Of a DNA stretch of 64,000 nucleotides, positions 53,984 to 64,000 are shown one piece after another (the stretch's first letter is position 1; every line of letters begins with the position of its first letter). Made by a program: the position numbers and the translations under genes. The DNA is from Clostridium sp. BSD9I1 (GTDB lineage: Bacteria > Bacillota > Clostridia > Clostridiales > Clostridiaceae), in assembly GCF_900185645.1 (NCBI RefSeq), contig NZ_FYAM01000027.1, forward strand, positions 62,001 to 126,000, written 5' to 3'. Below the pieces are notes generated by a model. It had not been told where the DNA came from. It did no database searches and saw only the letters and a program-made list of their open reading frames with translations.

Positions 53984-55417
53984 ATGTTTGATGTAGTTGT
54001 TATTGGAGCTGGGGTTATAGGCTGTAGTATCGCAAGGGAACTATCAAGATATAATTTGAAGATTTGCGTATTAGAAAAGGGAGCAGATGTAGCAACAGGC
54101 ACGTCTAAAGCTAACAGCGGGATAGTACATGCAGGCTTCGATGCTAAGCCAAATACACTAAAAGGAAAGCTAAATGCAAAAGGAAATTCTATGTTTGATA
54201 TGCTTTCAAAAGAATTGGACTTCCCATTTAAGAGAAATGGATCTTTAGTCTTATGTTTCGACCAAAATGATATTGATAAATTAGAGGAACTAAAGATAAA
54301 AGGTGAAAATAATGCTGTACCAGGCATCAAAATATTAAATAAAGAAGAAGTATTAAAGCTAGAGCCAAGTATAAATGACAATATAGTAGCAGCTTTATAT
54401 GCACCAACTGGAGGAATCGTATGTCCTTACGAGATGACTATAGCTTATGCTGAAAATGCATATACAAATGGAGTGGAATTCAAGTTAAATACTGAAGTTA
54501 AAAATATAGAAAAGTATCAAGAAGAATTTGTTATTGAAACCAGTGAAGGAAACTTTAAAAGTAAAATGGTTATAAATGCAGCTGGATTATTTGCAGATGA
54601 TTTAAATAATATGATAAGCAAAAATAAGATAAACATCCTAGCTAGAAAGGGAGAATACTGTCTTTTTGATAAAACTGCTGGTGCTATGGCAACAAGAACT
54701 CTTTTCCAACTTCCAACAAAGATGGGTAAGGGAGTGCTAGTAACATCAACGGTAGACGGAAACTTGCTTATAGGACCCAATGCAGTAGATGTGGAAGATA
54801 AGTCAGATATATGCACATCTCAAGAAGGCTTGGATGATGTATTAGATAAAGCAAAAATAACTTTAAGAGAAGTTCCAATGAAACAAGTCATTACATCATT
54901 TTCAGGGCTTAGAGCCCACAGTACTATAGATGATTTTATAATATCAGAAGCTGAGGATGTAAAAGGATTTATAAATGTAGCAGGAATAGAATCACCAGGC
55001 CTTTCAAGTGCGCCGGCCATAGCAAAGATGATTGAAGATATGGTGGTTCAAAAGCTTTCTCCAACTAAAAATCAGAAGTTTAATCCTGTAAGACAAGGAA
55101 TTCCTAAGTTTAGAGAAATGAATAACGAAGAAAGAAAGAACTTAATTAGCAAGGACCCATCTTATGGAAAAATGATATGCAGATGTGAAACAGTAACAGA
55201 AGGAGAAATACTAAGTGCTATAAAAAGACCACTTGGAGCAAGAGACTTAGATGGAGTTAAAAGAAGAACGAGAGCAGGTATGGGAAGATGCCAATCAGGT
55301 TTCTGCTCAACAAAGATAGTTACAATACTATCAAGAGAATTAAATATACCTGAGATTGAGATAACTAAGTTTGGTGGAGACTCTAGGTTGCTAATAGGTA
55401 GAAATAAAGAAATATAG
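53984..55417 (+). CDS. glpA: Anaerobic glycerol-3-phosphate dehydrogenase-like (GlpA family)
   Basis: This 477-aa FAD enzyme should oxidise glycerol-3-phosphate to dihydroxyacetone phosphate. The N-terminal FAD motif is VVIGAGVIGCSIARELSRY, followed by GTSKANSGIVHAGFD. The C-terminal BFD-like [2Fe-2S] domain has CRCETVTEGEI and later CQSGFC. The next two genes encode a second FAD oxidoreductase and a DUF1667 protein; the three form a complex-like set (53984-57070) common in clostridial glycerol operons, in place of E. coli glpABC. Confidence 0.85.
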   Translation: MFDVVVIGAGVIGCSIARELSRYNLKICVLEKGADVATGTSKANSGIVHAGFDAKPNTLKGKLNAKGNSMFDMLSKELDFPFKRNGSLVLCFDQNDIDKLEELKIKGENNAVPGIKILNKEEVLKLEPSINDNIVAALYAPTGGIVCPYEMTIAYAENAYTNGVEFKLNTEVKNIEKYQEEFVIETSEGNFKSKMVINAAGLFADDLNNMISKNKINILARKGEYCLFDKTAGAMATRTLFQLPTKMGKGVLVTSTVDGNLLIGPNAVDVEDKSDICTSQEGLDDVLDKAKITLREVPMKQVITSFSGLRAHSTIDDFIISEAEDVKGFINVAGIESPGLSSAPAIAKMIEDMVVQKLSPTKNQKFNPVRQGIPKFREMNNEERKNLISKDPSYGKMICRCETVTEGEILSAIKRPLGARDLDGVKRRTRAGMGRCQSGFCSTKIVTILSRELNIPEIEITKFGGDSRLLIGRNKEI

Positions 55418-55433
55418 TTTGGGGGAGTGGAAA

Positions 55434-56693
55434 ATGAGACAGCACGATTTAGTGATAATAGGTGGAGGTCCTGCAGGTCTTGCTGCAGCAGTAGGGGCAA
55501 GAGAAGAAGGGACAGAAGATATATTAATATTGGAGAGAGACAATTGCCTTGGGGGAATACTAAATCAATGTATTCATAATGGATTTGGACTTCATACTTT
55601 TAAGGAAGAACTTACAGGACCAGAGTATGCTGAAAGATTTATAGATAAGGTAAAAGAAATGAATGTACCATATAAATTAAATACTATGGTTATAGATATA
55701 AACAAGGATAAAGTTATAACGGCAGTTAACGAAGAGGATGGTATTTTAGAAATTAAAGCAAAAGCTATAATTTTGGCTATGGGATGTCGGGAAAGACCAA
55801 GAGGAGCTATAAATATACCGGGAAGTAGATGTGCAGGCATATATTCTGCAGGGGCTGCTCAAAAGTTTGTAAATATTGATGGATACATGCCAGGTAAGGA
55901 AGTAGTTATCCTTGGTTCTGGAGATATAGGACTTATAATGGCAAGAAGAATGACTTTAGAAGGTGCTAAGGTCAAGGCTGTTGTTGAACTTATGCCATAT
56001 TCGGGAGGACTTAAGAGAAATATTGTTCAATGTTTAGATGACTTTGGTATTCCGTTAAAGCTTGCCCATACTGTTACTGATATAAAAGGAAAAGACAGAC
56101 TTGAAGGAGTTACTATAGCAAAGGTAGATGAAAATCGCAGACCTATAAAAGGAACAAAAGAGTACATTCCTTGTGATACTCTGCTTTTATCTGTAGGTCT
56201 TGTTCCAGAAAATGAGTTATCTGCAAAAGCTGATGTGGAGTTATCACAAGTTACAGGAGGTCCAATAGTTAACGAAAGCCTTCAAACTAATATTGAAGGG
56301 GTTTTTGCTTGCGGGAATGTGCTTCATGTTCATGACTTAGTTGATTATGTTACAGAGGAAAGTGTAAATGCAGGAAAAAATGCTGTGAAATATATAAAGG
56401 GACAGACTTTTAATAAGGCAGGAATAGAGGTAATTGCAACAAATGGAGCTAGATACACTGTTCCTAAATTTATTAATCCAGAAAACATAGATAAGCTAAT
56501 AGATTTAAGATTTAGAGTTGGAGATGTTTACAAAGATAGCTATGTTTCTATTTACTTCGATGAAGTAAGAGAGATGCATATGAAGAAAAGAATACTTACG
56601 CCAGGGGAAATGGAAACAGTAAAACTTACAAAGGCACTATTTGAAAAACATCCGAATTGTAAGAAGATTACTGTTAAGGTGGAAGGAGAGTAA
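55434..56693 (+). CDS. FAD/NAD(P)-dependent oxidoreductase of glycerol operon
   Basis: This 419-aa protein has the FAD motif VIIGGGPAGLAAAVGARE and a second Rossmann motif VVILGSGDIGLIMARRM, so it carries FAD and an NAD(P) site. CGNVLHVHDLVD is a late FAD-contact block. The start is ATG 55434 after GGGGGAG. It probably moves electrons between the GlpA-like dehydrogenase and a nucleotide or quinone acceptor; the direction is not established. Confidence 0.82.
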   Translation: MRQHDLVIIGGGPAGLAAAVGAREEGTEDILILERDNCLGGILNQCIHNGFGLHTFKEELTGPEYAERFIDKVKEMNVPYKLNTMVIDINKDKVITAVNEEDGILEIKAKAIILAMGCRERPRGAINIPGSRCAGIYSAGAAQKFVNIDGYMPGKEVVILGSGDIGLIMARRMTLEGAKVKAVVELMPYSGGLKRNIVQCLDDFGIPLKLAHTVTDIKGKDRLEGVTIAKVDENRRPIKGTKEYIPCDTLLLSVGLVPENELSAKADVELSQVTGGPIVNESLQTNIEGVFACGNVLHVHDLVDYVTEESVNAGKNAVKYIKGQTFNKAGIEVIATNGARYTVPKFINPENIDKLIDLRFRVGDVYKDSYVSIYFDEVREMHMKKRILTPGEMETVKLTKALFEKHPNCKKITVKVEGE

Positions 56694-56698
56694 TAGTT

Positions 56699-57070
56699 AT
56701 GAGTGAAAGAAGAGAGTTAACATGCATTGGTTGTCCGGTAGGGTGTATGTTAGAAGTTACATTAGAAAATGGAGCAGTAATAGATGTAAAGGGGAATACA
56801 TGCCTAATAGGAAAGAACTATGCAGAAAAAGAGTGTACTAATCCTACAAGAATAGTTACTTCCTCTGTTAAAGTAAGAAATGGAGAGATTAATGCAGTTT
56901 CTGTAAAAACAGAGTCAGATATTCCAAAGAGTAAAATAATGCAGTGCATAGAAGAACTTAAAGGTATAGTTGTGGAGGCACCTGTCGATATAGGTGACAT
57001 TATAGTGGCAAATGTTGCTGAAACAGGGGTTAATGTTATTGCTACTAAGGGTATTGCAAAACAAAACTAG
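56699..57070 (+). CDS. DUF1667 protein of glycerol operon
   Basis: This 123-aa protein has CIGCPVGC near the N-terminus, then CLIGKNYAEKECTNP. Together these give a four-or-more cysteine cluster, a candidate Fe-S or zinc site. DUF1667 proteins regularly accompany GlpA-like and FAD oxidoreductase genes, so it probably is a small third subunit. It starts 5 bp after the preceding stop. Confidence 0.88.
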   Translation: MSERRELTCIGCPVGCMLEVTLENGAVIDVKGNTCLIGKNYAEKECTNPTRIVTSSVKVRNGEINAVSVKTESDIPKSKIMQCIEELKGIVVEAPVDIGDIIVANVAETGVNVIATKGIAKQN

Positions 57071-57146
57071 ATGGTATATAATACAAATATAGAGAATTTT
57101 TAGAAAATATTTCGGTAAAATAAGATAGCGTAGGCGGAGATATGAG

Positions 57147-57197
57147 AGCCATTGTTAAGAAGGGGATAAAGTCCTTTTCTTAATGATGGCTTTTTTT
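57147..57197 (+). promoter_or_regulatory. GlpP-type leader terminator ahead of glpF
   Basis: AGCCATTGTTAAGAAGG pairs with CCTTTTCTTAATGATGGCT and TTTTTT follows. It shares the GAGAGCCAT opening and overall size with the leader at 53919. The gap 57071-57314 otherwise holds only AT-rich sequence and the glpF ribosome binding site. Confidence 0.72.
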
Positions 57198-57314
57198 AAT
57201 CTTCATATTCAACCGCCTTATAAAAACGGTTTCAATTATATATTAGTTATTGAGTTTATATCAAATAGATATAAATTTAATATAAAAAATAACAAGGACT
57301 AAGGGGGAGTAGTT

Positions 57315-58019
57315 ATGTCTAGTCTTATGGGTGAGTTTTTAGGGACAATGCTGTTGATTCTACTAGGTGATGGTGTAGTGGCAGGTGTAGCTTTGAACAA
57401 AAGTAAAGCCCAAAATGCTGGATGGATGGTTGTAACCGCTGCCTGGGCATGCGCAGTTGCAATTCCAGCATTCATATTTGGCTCTGTAAGTGGGGCACAT
57501 TTTAATCCAGCACTTACAATAGCTTTAGCGGCCATTGGGAATTTTTCTTGGGCACAAGTTCCAGGATATATAATCGCTCAATTTTTAGGAGCTATTGTAG
57601 GAGCTACTTTAGTATGGCTTGCTTATTTACCACATTGGGCAGAAACAGAAGATAAGTCAGCAAAACTGGGAGTATTTTGTACAGCACCAGCAATAAGAAA
57701 TACTACAGGAAATCTTATAACTGAAATAATAGGTACTTTTGTATTAGTATTTGGAATTTTAGGACTTGGTCAAGTTAAGATGGCAGATGGACTTGGAACT
57801 TTAGCAGTAGGATTGTTGATATTAGTTATAGGTCTTTCTTTAGGAGCACCTACAGGATATGCTATAAATCCAGCTAGAGATTTAGGACCTCGTATAGCAC
57901 ATGCAATACTTCCGATAGCAGGAAAGGGAGATTCTGATTGGGGATATTCATGGATACCAGTTATAGGACCAGTTATAGGAGCATTAATTGGAGCTATATT
58001 ATTTGTAATAGTATTTTAA
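57315..58019 (+). CDS. glpF: Glycerol uptake facilitator
   Basis: This 234-aa aquaglyceroporin has six predicted membrane helices and both NPA motifs (GAHFNPALTIALA and GYAINPARDLGPR). The Asp after the second NPAR is typical of glycerol-conducting members. It starts after AAGGGGG and precedes glpK by 78 bp. Its product imports glycerol by facilitated diffusion for phosphorylation by GlpK. Confidence 0.95.
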   Translation: MSSLMGEFLGTMLLILLGDGVVAGVALNKSKAQNAGWMVVTAAWACAVAIPAFIFGSVSGAHFNPALTIALAAIGNFSWAQVPGYIIAQFLGAIVGATLVWLAYLPHWAETEDKSAKLGVFCTAPAIRNTTGNLITEIIGTFVLVFGILGLGQVKMADGLGTLAVGLLILVIGLSLGAPTGYAINPARDLGPRIAHAILPIAGKGDSDWGYSWIPVIGPVIGALIGAILFVIVF

Positions 58020-58067
58020 TGTAAATGTTATTAATCAATATTGGATAATATGAAAACCTTTAAATAA

Positions 58068-59594
<1,527 letters not shown>

Positions 59595-59624
59595 TTAAAT
59601 AATTAAAATATATGTGAAGCAATA

Positions 59625-59677
59625 AAAAAGTTGAGTGTGATTAAGCTATATTAATCAATACTCAACTTTTTTTATTT
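59625..59677 (+). terminator. Terminator after glpK
   Basis: AAAAAAGTTGAGT pairs with ACTCAACTTTTTT across an inner TGATTAA/TTAATCA pair, and a T-tract is part of the 3' arm. Confidence 0.85.
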
Positions 59678-59844
59678 GCAAACAAATGTTTAAAAAAAAG
59701 ATGAATTTTATTAAAATTAAATTTAAATGGTAAAATATCAATAATATTGGAAGCAATATCATAAATTAAGATGACATTTTGTCGTATATAAGACATTTTT
59801 AAGAAAAAATGTTATATAAATTCTACGGTTCGTCATCAAAACCC

Positions 59845-59873
59845 TTACTTCGACTAATATGACATGATATAAT
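59845..59873 (+). promoter_or_regulatory. Promoter of chemotaxis operon
   Basis: TTACTT (59845-59850) and TATAAT (59868-59873) are separated by 17 bp. Transcription starting near 59880 would include the whole riboswitch. Confidence 0.5.
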
Positions 59874-59918
59874 TCTTTTACTTATTATATAAATTTAATA
59901 TAAGAGAAATTGAAAATA

Positions 59919-59996
59919 GCAAATCCATCGAAAGTTGGAGACGCAAAGCCATGAGTCTAAAGCAAATTAAATTGCCATGATAGTCAGGTTGCCAAT
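59919..59996 (+). promoter_or_regulatory. c-di-GMP-I riboswitch (GEMM)
   Basis: The element reads GCAAATCCATCGAAAGTTGG, ACGCAAAGCCATGAGTCTAA, and ends with GTCAGGTTGCC. These include the GAAA tetraloop, the A-C-G-C-A-A-A-G-C-C core and the closing helix of GEMM-I. A terminator hairpin at 60019-60053 follows, then cheY, so the switch probably acts by transcription termination. Confidence 0.92.
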
Positions 59997-60018
59997 AAAA
60001 TGATAGTAATTAATCATA

Positions 60019-60055
60019 GCAGGCAATATCTTATTGTCTGCCATTTTTATTTTAG
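60019..60055 (+). terminator. Expression-platform terminator of the riboswitch
   Basis: GCAGGCAATA pairs with TATTGTCTGC (one G-U) around TCT and is followed by a T-rich tract. It lies between riboswitch and cheY. Confidence 0.8.
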
Positions 60056-60079
60056 TCATAGAAAAGGAGAGAGATAGTA

Positions 60080-60442
60080 ATGAAAAAAGTACTTATAGTT
60101 GATGATGCAGCATTTATGAGAATGAGTTTAAAATCTATGCTTGAAAGAAATGGTTTTGAGGTAGTTGGCGAAGCTGAGAATGGAGATGTTGGTGTAAAAA
60201 AATATCTTCAGCTAAAGCCTGATGTTGTAACTATGGATATAACGATGCCTGAAAAAGATGGTGTTGAAGCGTTGAAAGAAATTAAATCACTTGATCCAAA
60301 TGCAAAGGTTGTTATGGTTTCAGCAATGGGGCAGGAAAAGTTTATACGTGAATCTGTAATGCTTGGAGCTAAGTCATTTATAGTAAAACCTTTTAAAGAG
60401 GAACATGTAATAAAAATTTTAGCACAGGTGATGGGAATTTAA
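60080..60442 (+). CDS. cheY: Chemotaxis response regulator CheY
   Basis: This 120-aa single receiver domain has phosphoacceptor Asp in VVTMDITMPEKDG, the acidic pair in VDDAAF, the signalling Ser in MVSAMGQ and Lys in IVKPFKEEH. No output domain follows. It leads an operon with cheA, cheW and an MCP. Phospho-CheY binds the flagellar switch. Confidence 0.93.
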   Translation: MKKVLIVDDAAFMRMSLKSMLERNGFEVVGEAENGDVGVKKYLQLKPDVVTMDITMPEKDGVEALKEIKSLDPNAKVVMVSAMGQEKFIRESVMLGAKSFIVKPFKEEHVIKILAQVMGI

Positions 60443-60471
60443 ACAATACATTTAAGAAAGGGGTGAATTAG

Positions 60472-62544
60472 TTGTCAGATAATTTCAGTCAGGAACCTCT
60501 ACTCGATATGTATATATTTGAAACTACGCAGCTTATTGAACAACTTGAACAGATTATAATAAACAATGAAAAATCAGGTTGCTTTAAAGAAGATGCAATT
60601 AATGAAGTTTTTAGAATCATGCATACGATAAAAGGTTCCTCTGCCATGATGACCTTTGATAATATAACAACAGTTGCGCACTCTATGGAAGATCTATTCT
60701 TCTTTATCCGTGAAAACGAACGCATAAATGTTGACTGCTCAAAACTTTCTGATATAGTTCTGAATGGGATTGATTTTGCTAAGGCTGAAGTGAGCAAGGT
60801 TATTGATAAGAAAAAACCTGATGGAGATGCATCTTTGCTTATCTCTGATATAAATAATTTTTTATCAGAGTTAAAGCAAAGCAATGAGATATTATGCAAT
60901 AAAGAAACAAGGGAAAGGGTAATACAAACCGTTAATGAGCCAAAAAACTTTATAAATTTAGTAGCCTATGATGTTTCAAAGGAAAACGAGTTTAAATCTA
61001 TAATTTATTTTGAAGAAGGCTGTGAAATGGAGGATATCAGGGCATTTAGTATAATACAGGATCTTAAGGATCTAGTAGAAGAAGTTCACCATGTACCTGA
61101 AGAAGTTTTTGAAAACGAGAATTGTATTGATATTATCCGTAAGGATGGGTTTAAAATATTTTTTAAAACATGCAAGGATTATGAAGAAATAAACAAATTT
61201 TTTATGAATTTAGCTTTAATAAGAGATTTTGAACTTATTCAAGTAAAGGATAGCGAGAAATTTGATCAATTGTATAAAGATGAACAGATTCATATAGACG
61301 AAAGTTCTGTAAAAGTTCCAAAAATCCAAGGTAAGTATATAGGTGATAGTAAAAAAGTTGAACAATCTACCAATTCGCATCATAGCATAATTAGCGTGAA
61401 TGTTGATAAGCTTGATAAGCTTATGAATATAGTAGGGGAACTGGTTATTTCTGAGGCTATGGTTATTCAAAATCCTGATTTAAAAGGCTTGACTATTGAT
61501 AATTTCCAAAAGGCTGCAAGACAGCTTCAAAAAATTACTAGCGAACTTCAGGATGTTGTTATGTCTATACGAATGGTGCCATTGGCTGCGACCTTTAAAA
61601 AGATGAATAGAATTGTTCGAGATATGTCCAAAAAGTTATCAAAAGAAGTTAGACTTGAAATCATAGGGGAAGATACAGAAGTTGATAAAAATATTATAGA
61701 ACATATCTCTGATCCTATTATACATCTTGTTAGAAATTCTATCGACCATGGGCTAGAAACTCCAGAAGTGAGGATGGCAAAAGGTAAGTCTAAAATTGGA
61801 ACAGTTACTTTAGAGGCAAAAAATGAGGGCAGCGATGTATTTATAATTATCAAGGATGATGGTAAGGGATTAAATCGAGAAAAAATACTTGCAAAGGCAA
61901 AAGAGAATGGGCTTATTAATAAACCTGAAAATGAGATTTCAGATAAAGAAGTGTTCTCATATATTTTCCTTCCGGGGTTTTCTACTAATAGTGAAGTAAC
62001 GGAGTATTCCGGGCGTGGTGTTGGCATGGATGTAGTAACCAAAAACATCAGTGCAGTTGGAGGGAATGTTTCAATTGATAGTATACCTAATAAGGGAACT
62101 ACTATAACATTAAAAATACCACTTACTCTTGCAATTATGGATGGAATGACGATAAGAGTGGGAGAATCAACTTATACTTTACCGCTTATAAGCATTAAAG
62201 AATCCTTTAAACCAAAAGAAGAAGATATAATCACTGATCCGGATGGTAATAAAATGATTATGATTAGAGGAGAATGTTATCCTATTTTAAAATTGCATGA
62301 ATTGTATAAAGTAAAGACTAAAGTAACAGATATTCAAGATGGAATTATGCTAATGATCAATAATGAAGGTAAAAATATTTGTATCTTTGCTGACAAGTTA
62401 ATTGGTGAGCAGCAAGTGGTTGTAAAGGCATTGCCGGAATATATTAAAAAGTTAAATAAGGCAAGAGGACTATCAGGTTGTACGTTACTTGGAGATGGAA
62501 GTATTAGTTTAATATTAGATGTTTCAGAATTAGTTAATTATTAA
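60472..62544 (+). CDS. cheA: Chemotaxis histidine kinase CheA
   Basis: This 690-aa kinase starts at TTG after AAAGGGGTGA. The P1 phosphotransfer domain has His in VFRIMHTIKGSSAMM. A divergent P2-like region spans about 150-270. P3 is the dimerisation helix pair, the P4 ATPase has LVRNSIDHGLE, DDGKGLNREKI and GRGVGMDVV, and P5 is a CheW-like regulatory domain at the C-terminus. It is followed 19 bp later by cheW. Confidence 0.95.
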   Translation: MSDNFSQEPLLDMYIFETTQLIEQLEQIIINNEKSGCFKEDAINEVFRIMHTIKGSSAMMTFDNITTVAHSMEDLFFFIRENERINVDCSKLSDIVLNGIDFAKAEVSKVIDKKKPDGDASLLISDINNFLSELKQSNEILCNKETRERVIQTVNEPKNFINLVAYDVSKENEFKSIIYFEEGCEMEDIRAFSIIQDLKDLVEEVHHVPEEVFENENCIDIIRKDGFKIFFKTCKDYEEINKFFMNLALIRDFELIQVKDSEKFDQLYKDEQIHIDESSVKVPKIQGKYIGDSKKVEQSTNSHHSIISVNVDKLDKLMNIVGELVISEAMVIQNPDLKGLTIDNFQKAARQLQKITSELQDVVMSIRMVPLAATFKKMNRIVRDMSKKLSKEVRLEIIGEDTEVDKNIIEHISDPIIHLVRNSIDHGLETPEVRMAKGKSKIGTVTLEAKNEGSDVFIIIKDDGKGLNREKILAKAKENGLINKPENEISDKEVFSYIFLPGFSTNSEVTEYSGRGVGMDVVTKNISAVGGNVSIDSIPNKGTTITLKIPLTLAIMDGMTIRVGESTYTLPLISIKESFKPKEEDIITDPDGNKMIMIRGECYPILKLHELYKVKTKVTDIQDGIMLMINNEGKNICIFADKLIGEQQVVVKALPEYIKKLNKARGLSGCTLLGDGSISLILDVSELVNY

Positions 62545-62563
62545 AAAGAATGGAGATGGAAAC

Positions 62564-63058
62564 ATGGCAAACATAGCTGAAGATCATTTAGAAATGGAAG
62601 AAGATACCCAAAAGAATAGATACTTGACCTTTTCGCTTGGAAAGGAGACATACGGAATAGAAATTAAGTATGTTACAGAAATAATAGGGCTTCAAGTTAT
62701 AACAGAAATCCCAGAACTTCCAAAGTACATTAAAGGAATTATAAATCTGCGAGGCAAGGTAATTCCTGTAATGGATATAAGACTCCGTTTTAAAAAGGAA
62801 GCACTTGAATATAATGATAGGACTTGTGTGATTGTTGTAGATATCAATGATATTTCTATAGGTCTTATAGTAGATAGTGTTGCAGAAGTTCTTACAATTC
62901 CAGAAGTAGATATTGTTGAGCCGCCACAAATGAAGAAAGGATTCAATAATAGATATATAAAAAGTATAGGAAAAGTTGGAGAGAGTGTTAAATTACTGCT
63001 TGATTGTGAAAAATTATTGAATGAGGATGAATTGGAAGATTTAAGTGAAGTATTATAA
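62564..63058 (+). CDS. cheW: Chemotaxis coupling protein CheW
   Basis: This 164-aa SH3-like coupling protein links receptors to CheA. Family blocks are LTFSLGKETYGIEIKYVTEI, IPELPKYIKGIINLRGKVIP, and RTCVIVVDINDISIGLIVD. It starts at ATG 62564, 19 bp after cheA. A receptor gene follows. Confidence 0.95.
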   Translation: MANIAEDHLEMEEDTQKNRYLTFSLGKETYGIEIKYVTEIIGLQVITEIPELPKYIKGIINLRGKVIPVMDIRLRFKKEALEYNDRTCVIVVDINDISIGLIVDSVAEVLTIPEVDIVEPPQMKKGFNNRYIKSIGKVGESVKLLLDCEKLLNEDELEDLSEVL

Positions 63059-63098
63059 AAATAATTAATATGATTAAGTATGGGGAGGAATTAAATAA

Positions 63099-64000
63099 AT
63101 GAAGTGGTTTTATAATTTAAAGATTGCTACAAAGCTCGTTACTAGCTTTATAATTGTAGCACTTATTGCAGGAATAGTAGGGGCTATTGGTATTATAAAT
63201 ATAACTAAAATTAATAAGCTAGATACTGATATGTATAATAGGCATACAGCAACAATGCCTGATTTGGCAAATGTTGCTAGATCATATCAAAGAGAACGCG
63301 TAGAATTAAGAAATTTGTATATGGATAAAGATCCAAGTAAAAGGCAAGAAACCATAAATAAATTTAAAGAACAAGAAAAAATTATTGTAGACGGCATGGC
63401 AGGTTTTCAAGCTGGAATAAAGGATCCTAGCGTTCAAACTAGTTTCGATGCATTATCAAAATCCTTAAATAACTTTAATCAATACCGTGACAATGTGATA
63501 AGTCTTGCTCAAGCGAATAAGATGGATGAAGTGTATAATCAATTGACTAGTACTAATGCTGAACAAATTGCAAATGATGTACAAAAGTATACAGATGATG
63601 TTATGAGTTTAAAAACAGAACTTGCTAGGCAAGCCTCTGAAGCTAATGATGCCTCAGCAAGAGTGGCAACTATTACAATGGTTATCATAATATCAATTGG
63701 CGTATTTGTATCAGTAATTTTAGGTATATTTATATCTCGTATTATAAGCAAGCCGGTAACTAAAATGGTAGAAGCTGCAAACAAACTTGCTTTAGGGGAT
63801 GTAAATGTAAATGTTGAAGCTGATACTAAAGATGAAATAGGTAGTCTTGCAGAATCTTTTGGAAGAATGATAGCGAATATTCGAGGGCAAGCCTTAGCTG
63901 TTGAAAGGATAGCTGCAGGTGATTTAACTATTGAGGTCGATGTTAGATCAGAAAATGATCTTCTTGGGAAAAAACTATCCGAGATGATTGAAAAAAATAA
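63099..64000 (+). CDS. Methyl-accepting chemotaxis protein, 3' end outside window
   Basis: The ATG at 63099 behind GGGGAGG opens a frame that runs past the window edge; about 300 codons are visible. A first transmembrane helix (about 13-34) is followed by a four-helix-bundle ligand domain (to about 185), a second transmembrane helix (ITMVIIISIGVFVSVILGIF), a HAMP domain (SKPVTKMVEAANKLALGDVN) and the start of a second HAMP-like segment. The signalling domain lies beyond the edge. Confidence 0.88.
   Translation, partial: MKWFYNLKIATKLVTSFIIVALIAGIVGAIGIINITKINKLDTDMYNRHTATMPDLANVARSYQRERVELRNLYMDKDPSKRQETINKFKEQEKIIVDGMAGFQAGIKDPSVQTSFDALSKSLNNFNQYRDNVISLAQANKMDEVYNQLTSTNAEQIANDVQKYTDDVMSLKTELARQASEANDASARVATITMVIIISIGVFVSVILGIFISRIISKPVTKMVEAANKLALGDVNVNVEADTKDEIGSLAESFGRMIANIRGQALAVERIAAGDLTIEVDVRSENDLLGKKLSEMIEKN

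Overview
The window is AT-rich, uses AGGAGG-type ribosome binding sites and TTG/GTG starts, and encodes an obligately anaerobic amino-acid fermenter. Adenosylcobalamin glutamate mutase, methylaspartate ammonia-lyase, a two-subunit mesaconase and citramalate lyase sit beside phosphate butyryltransferase and butyrate kinase. This combination points to a glutamate-fermenting Clostridium of the C. tetani / C. cochlearium / C. tetanomorphum type. The species cannot be fixed from the window alone.

Layout. 1-12.8 kb holds the complete methylaspartate pathway: a partial GntR regulator, glutamate mutase S/L/E, mal, mesaconase alpha/beta, citramalate lyase D/E/F, and the activation genes citC, citX and citG. 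It converts glutamate to mesaconate, citramalate, then acetate plus pyruvate. 12.9-16.7 kb holds an ECF sigma/anti-sigma pair between two membrane-anchored TPR proteins. 16.7-18.0 kb holds thioredoxin and a thioredoxin reductase of the ferredoxin-dependent, NADPH-independent kind. 18.0-23.5 kb is a c-di-AMP locus: a cell wall hydrolase behind a ydaO-type c-di-AMP riboswitch, cdaA, cdaR and a FAD protein. 23.7-25.7 kb is ptb-buk. 25.9-29.6 kb is glmM, the glmS ribozyme and glmS (glucosamine-6-phosphate synthase, not the mutase subunit).

29,629-48,762 is an apparently intact 19,134-bp Tn7-like transposon in attTn7, 25 bp after the glmS stop codon. It is flanked by the 5-bp duplication ATTGT. 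Four tandem 20-bp TnsB sites lie at the glmS-proximal (right) end and three spaced sites at the left end. It encodes tnsA, tnsB, tnsC and tnsD plus a second, separately transcribed TnsD/TniQ protein. No tnsE or Cas gene is visible. Cargo is a type III restriction-modification system, a self-contained three-gene operon ending in a KAP-like P-loop ATPase (a candidate uncharacterised defence system), an Api92-like small protein and several tiny genes. tnsB seems to lack a normal start codon: its conserved N-terminus lies upstream of the first TTG and may begin at AUU or be reached by a +1 frameshift from tnsA.

48.8-64 kb returns to core chromosome: the displaced glmS terminator, a YhgE/Pip membrane protein, a secreted hypothetical protein, and a decayed metallophosphoesterase fragment. 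A glycerol regulon follows: glpP, a glpA-like dehydrogenase, a FAD oxidoreductase, a DUF1667 protein, glpF and glpK, with matching terminator leaders ahead of the dehydrogenase gene and glpF. The window ends in a chemotaxis operon (cheY, cheA, cheW, mcp) behind a c-di-GMP-I riboswitch. The last gene runs off the window.
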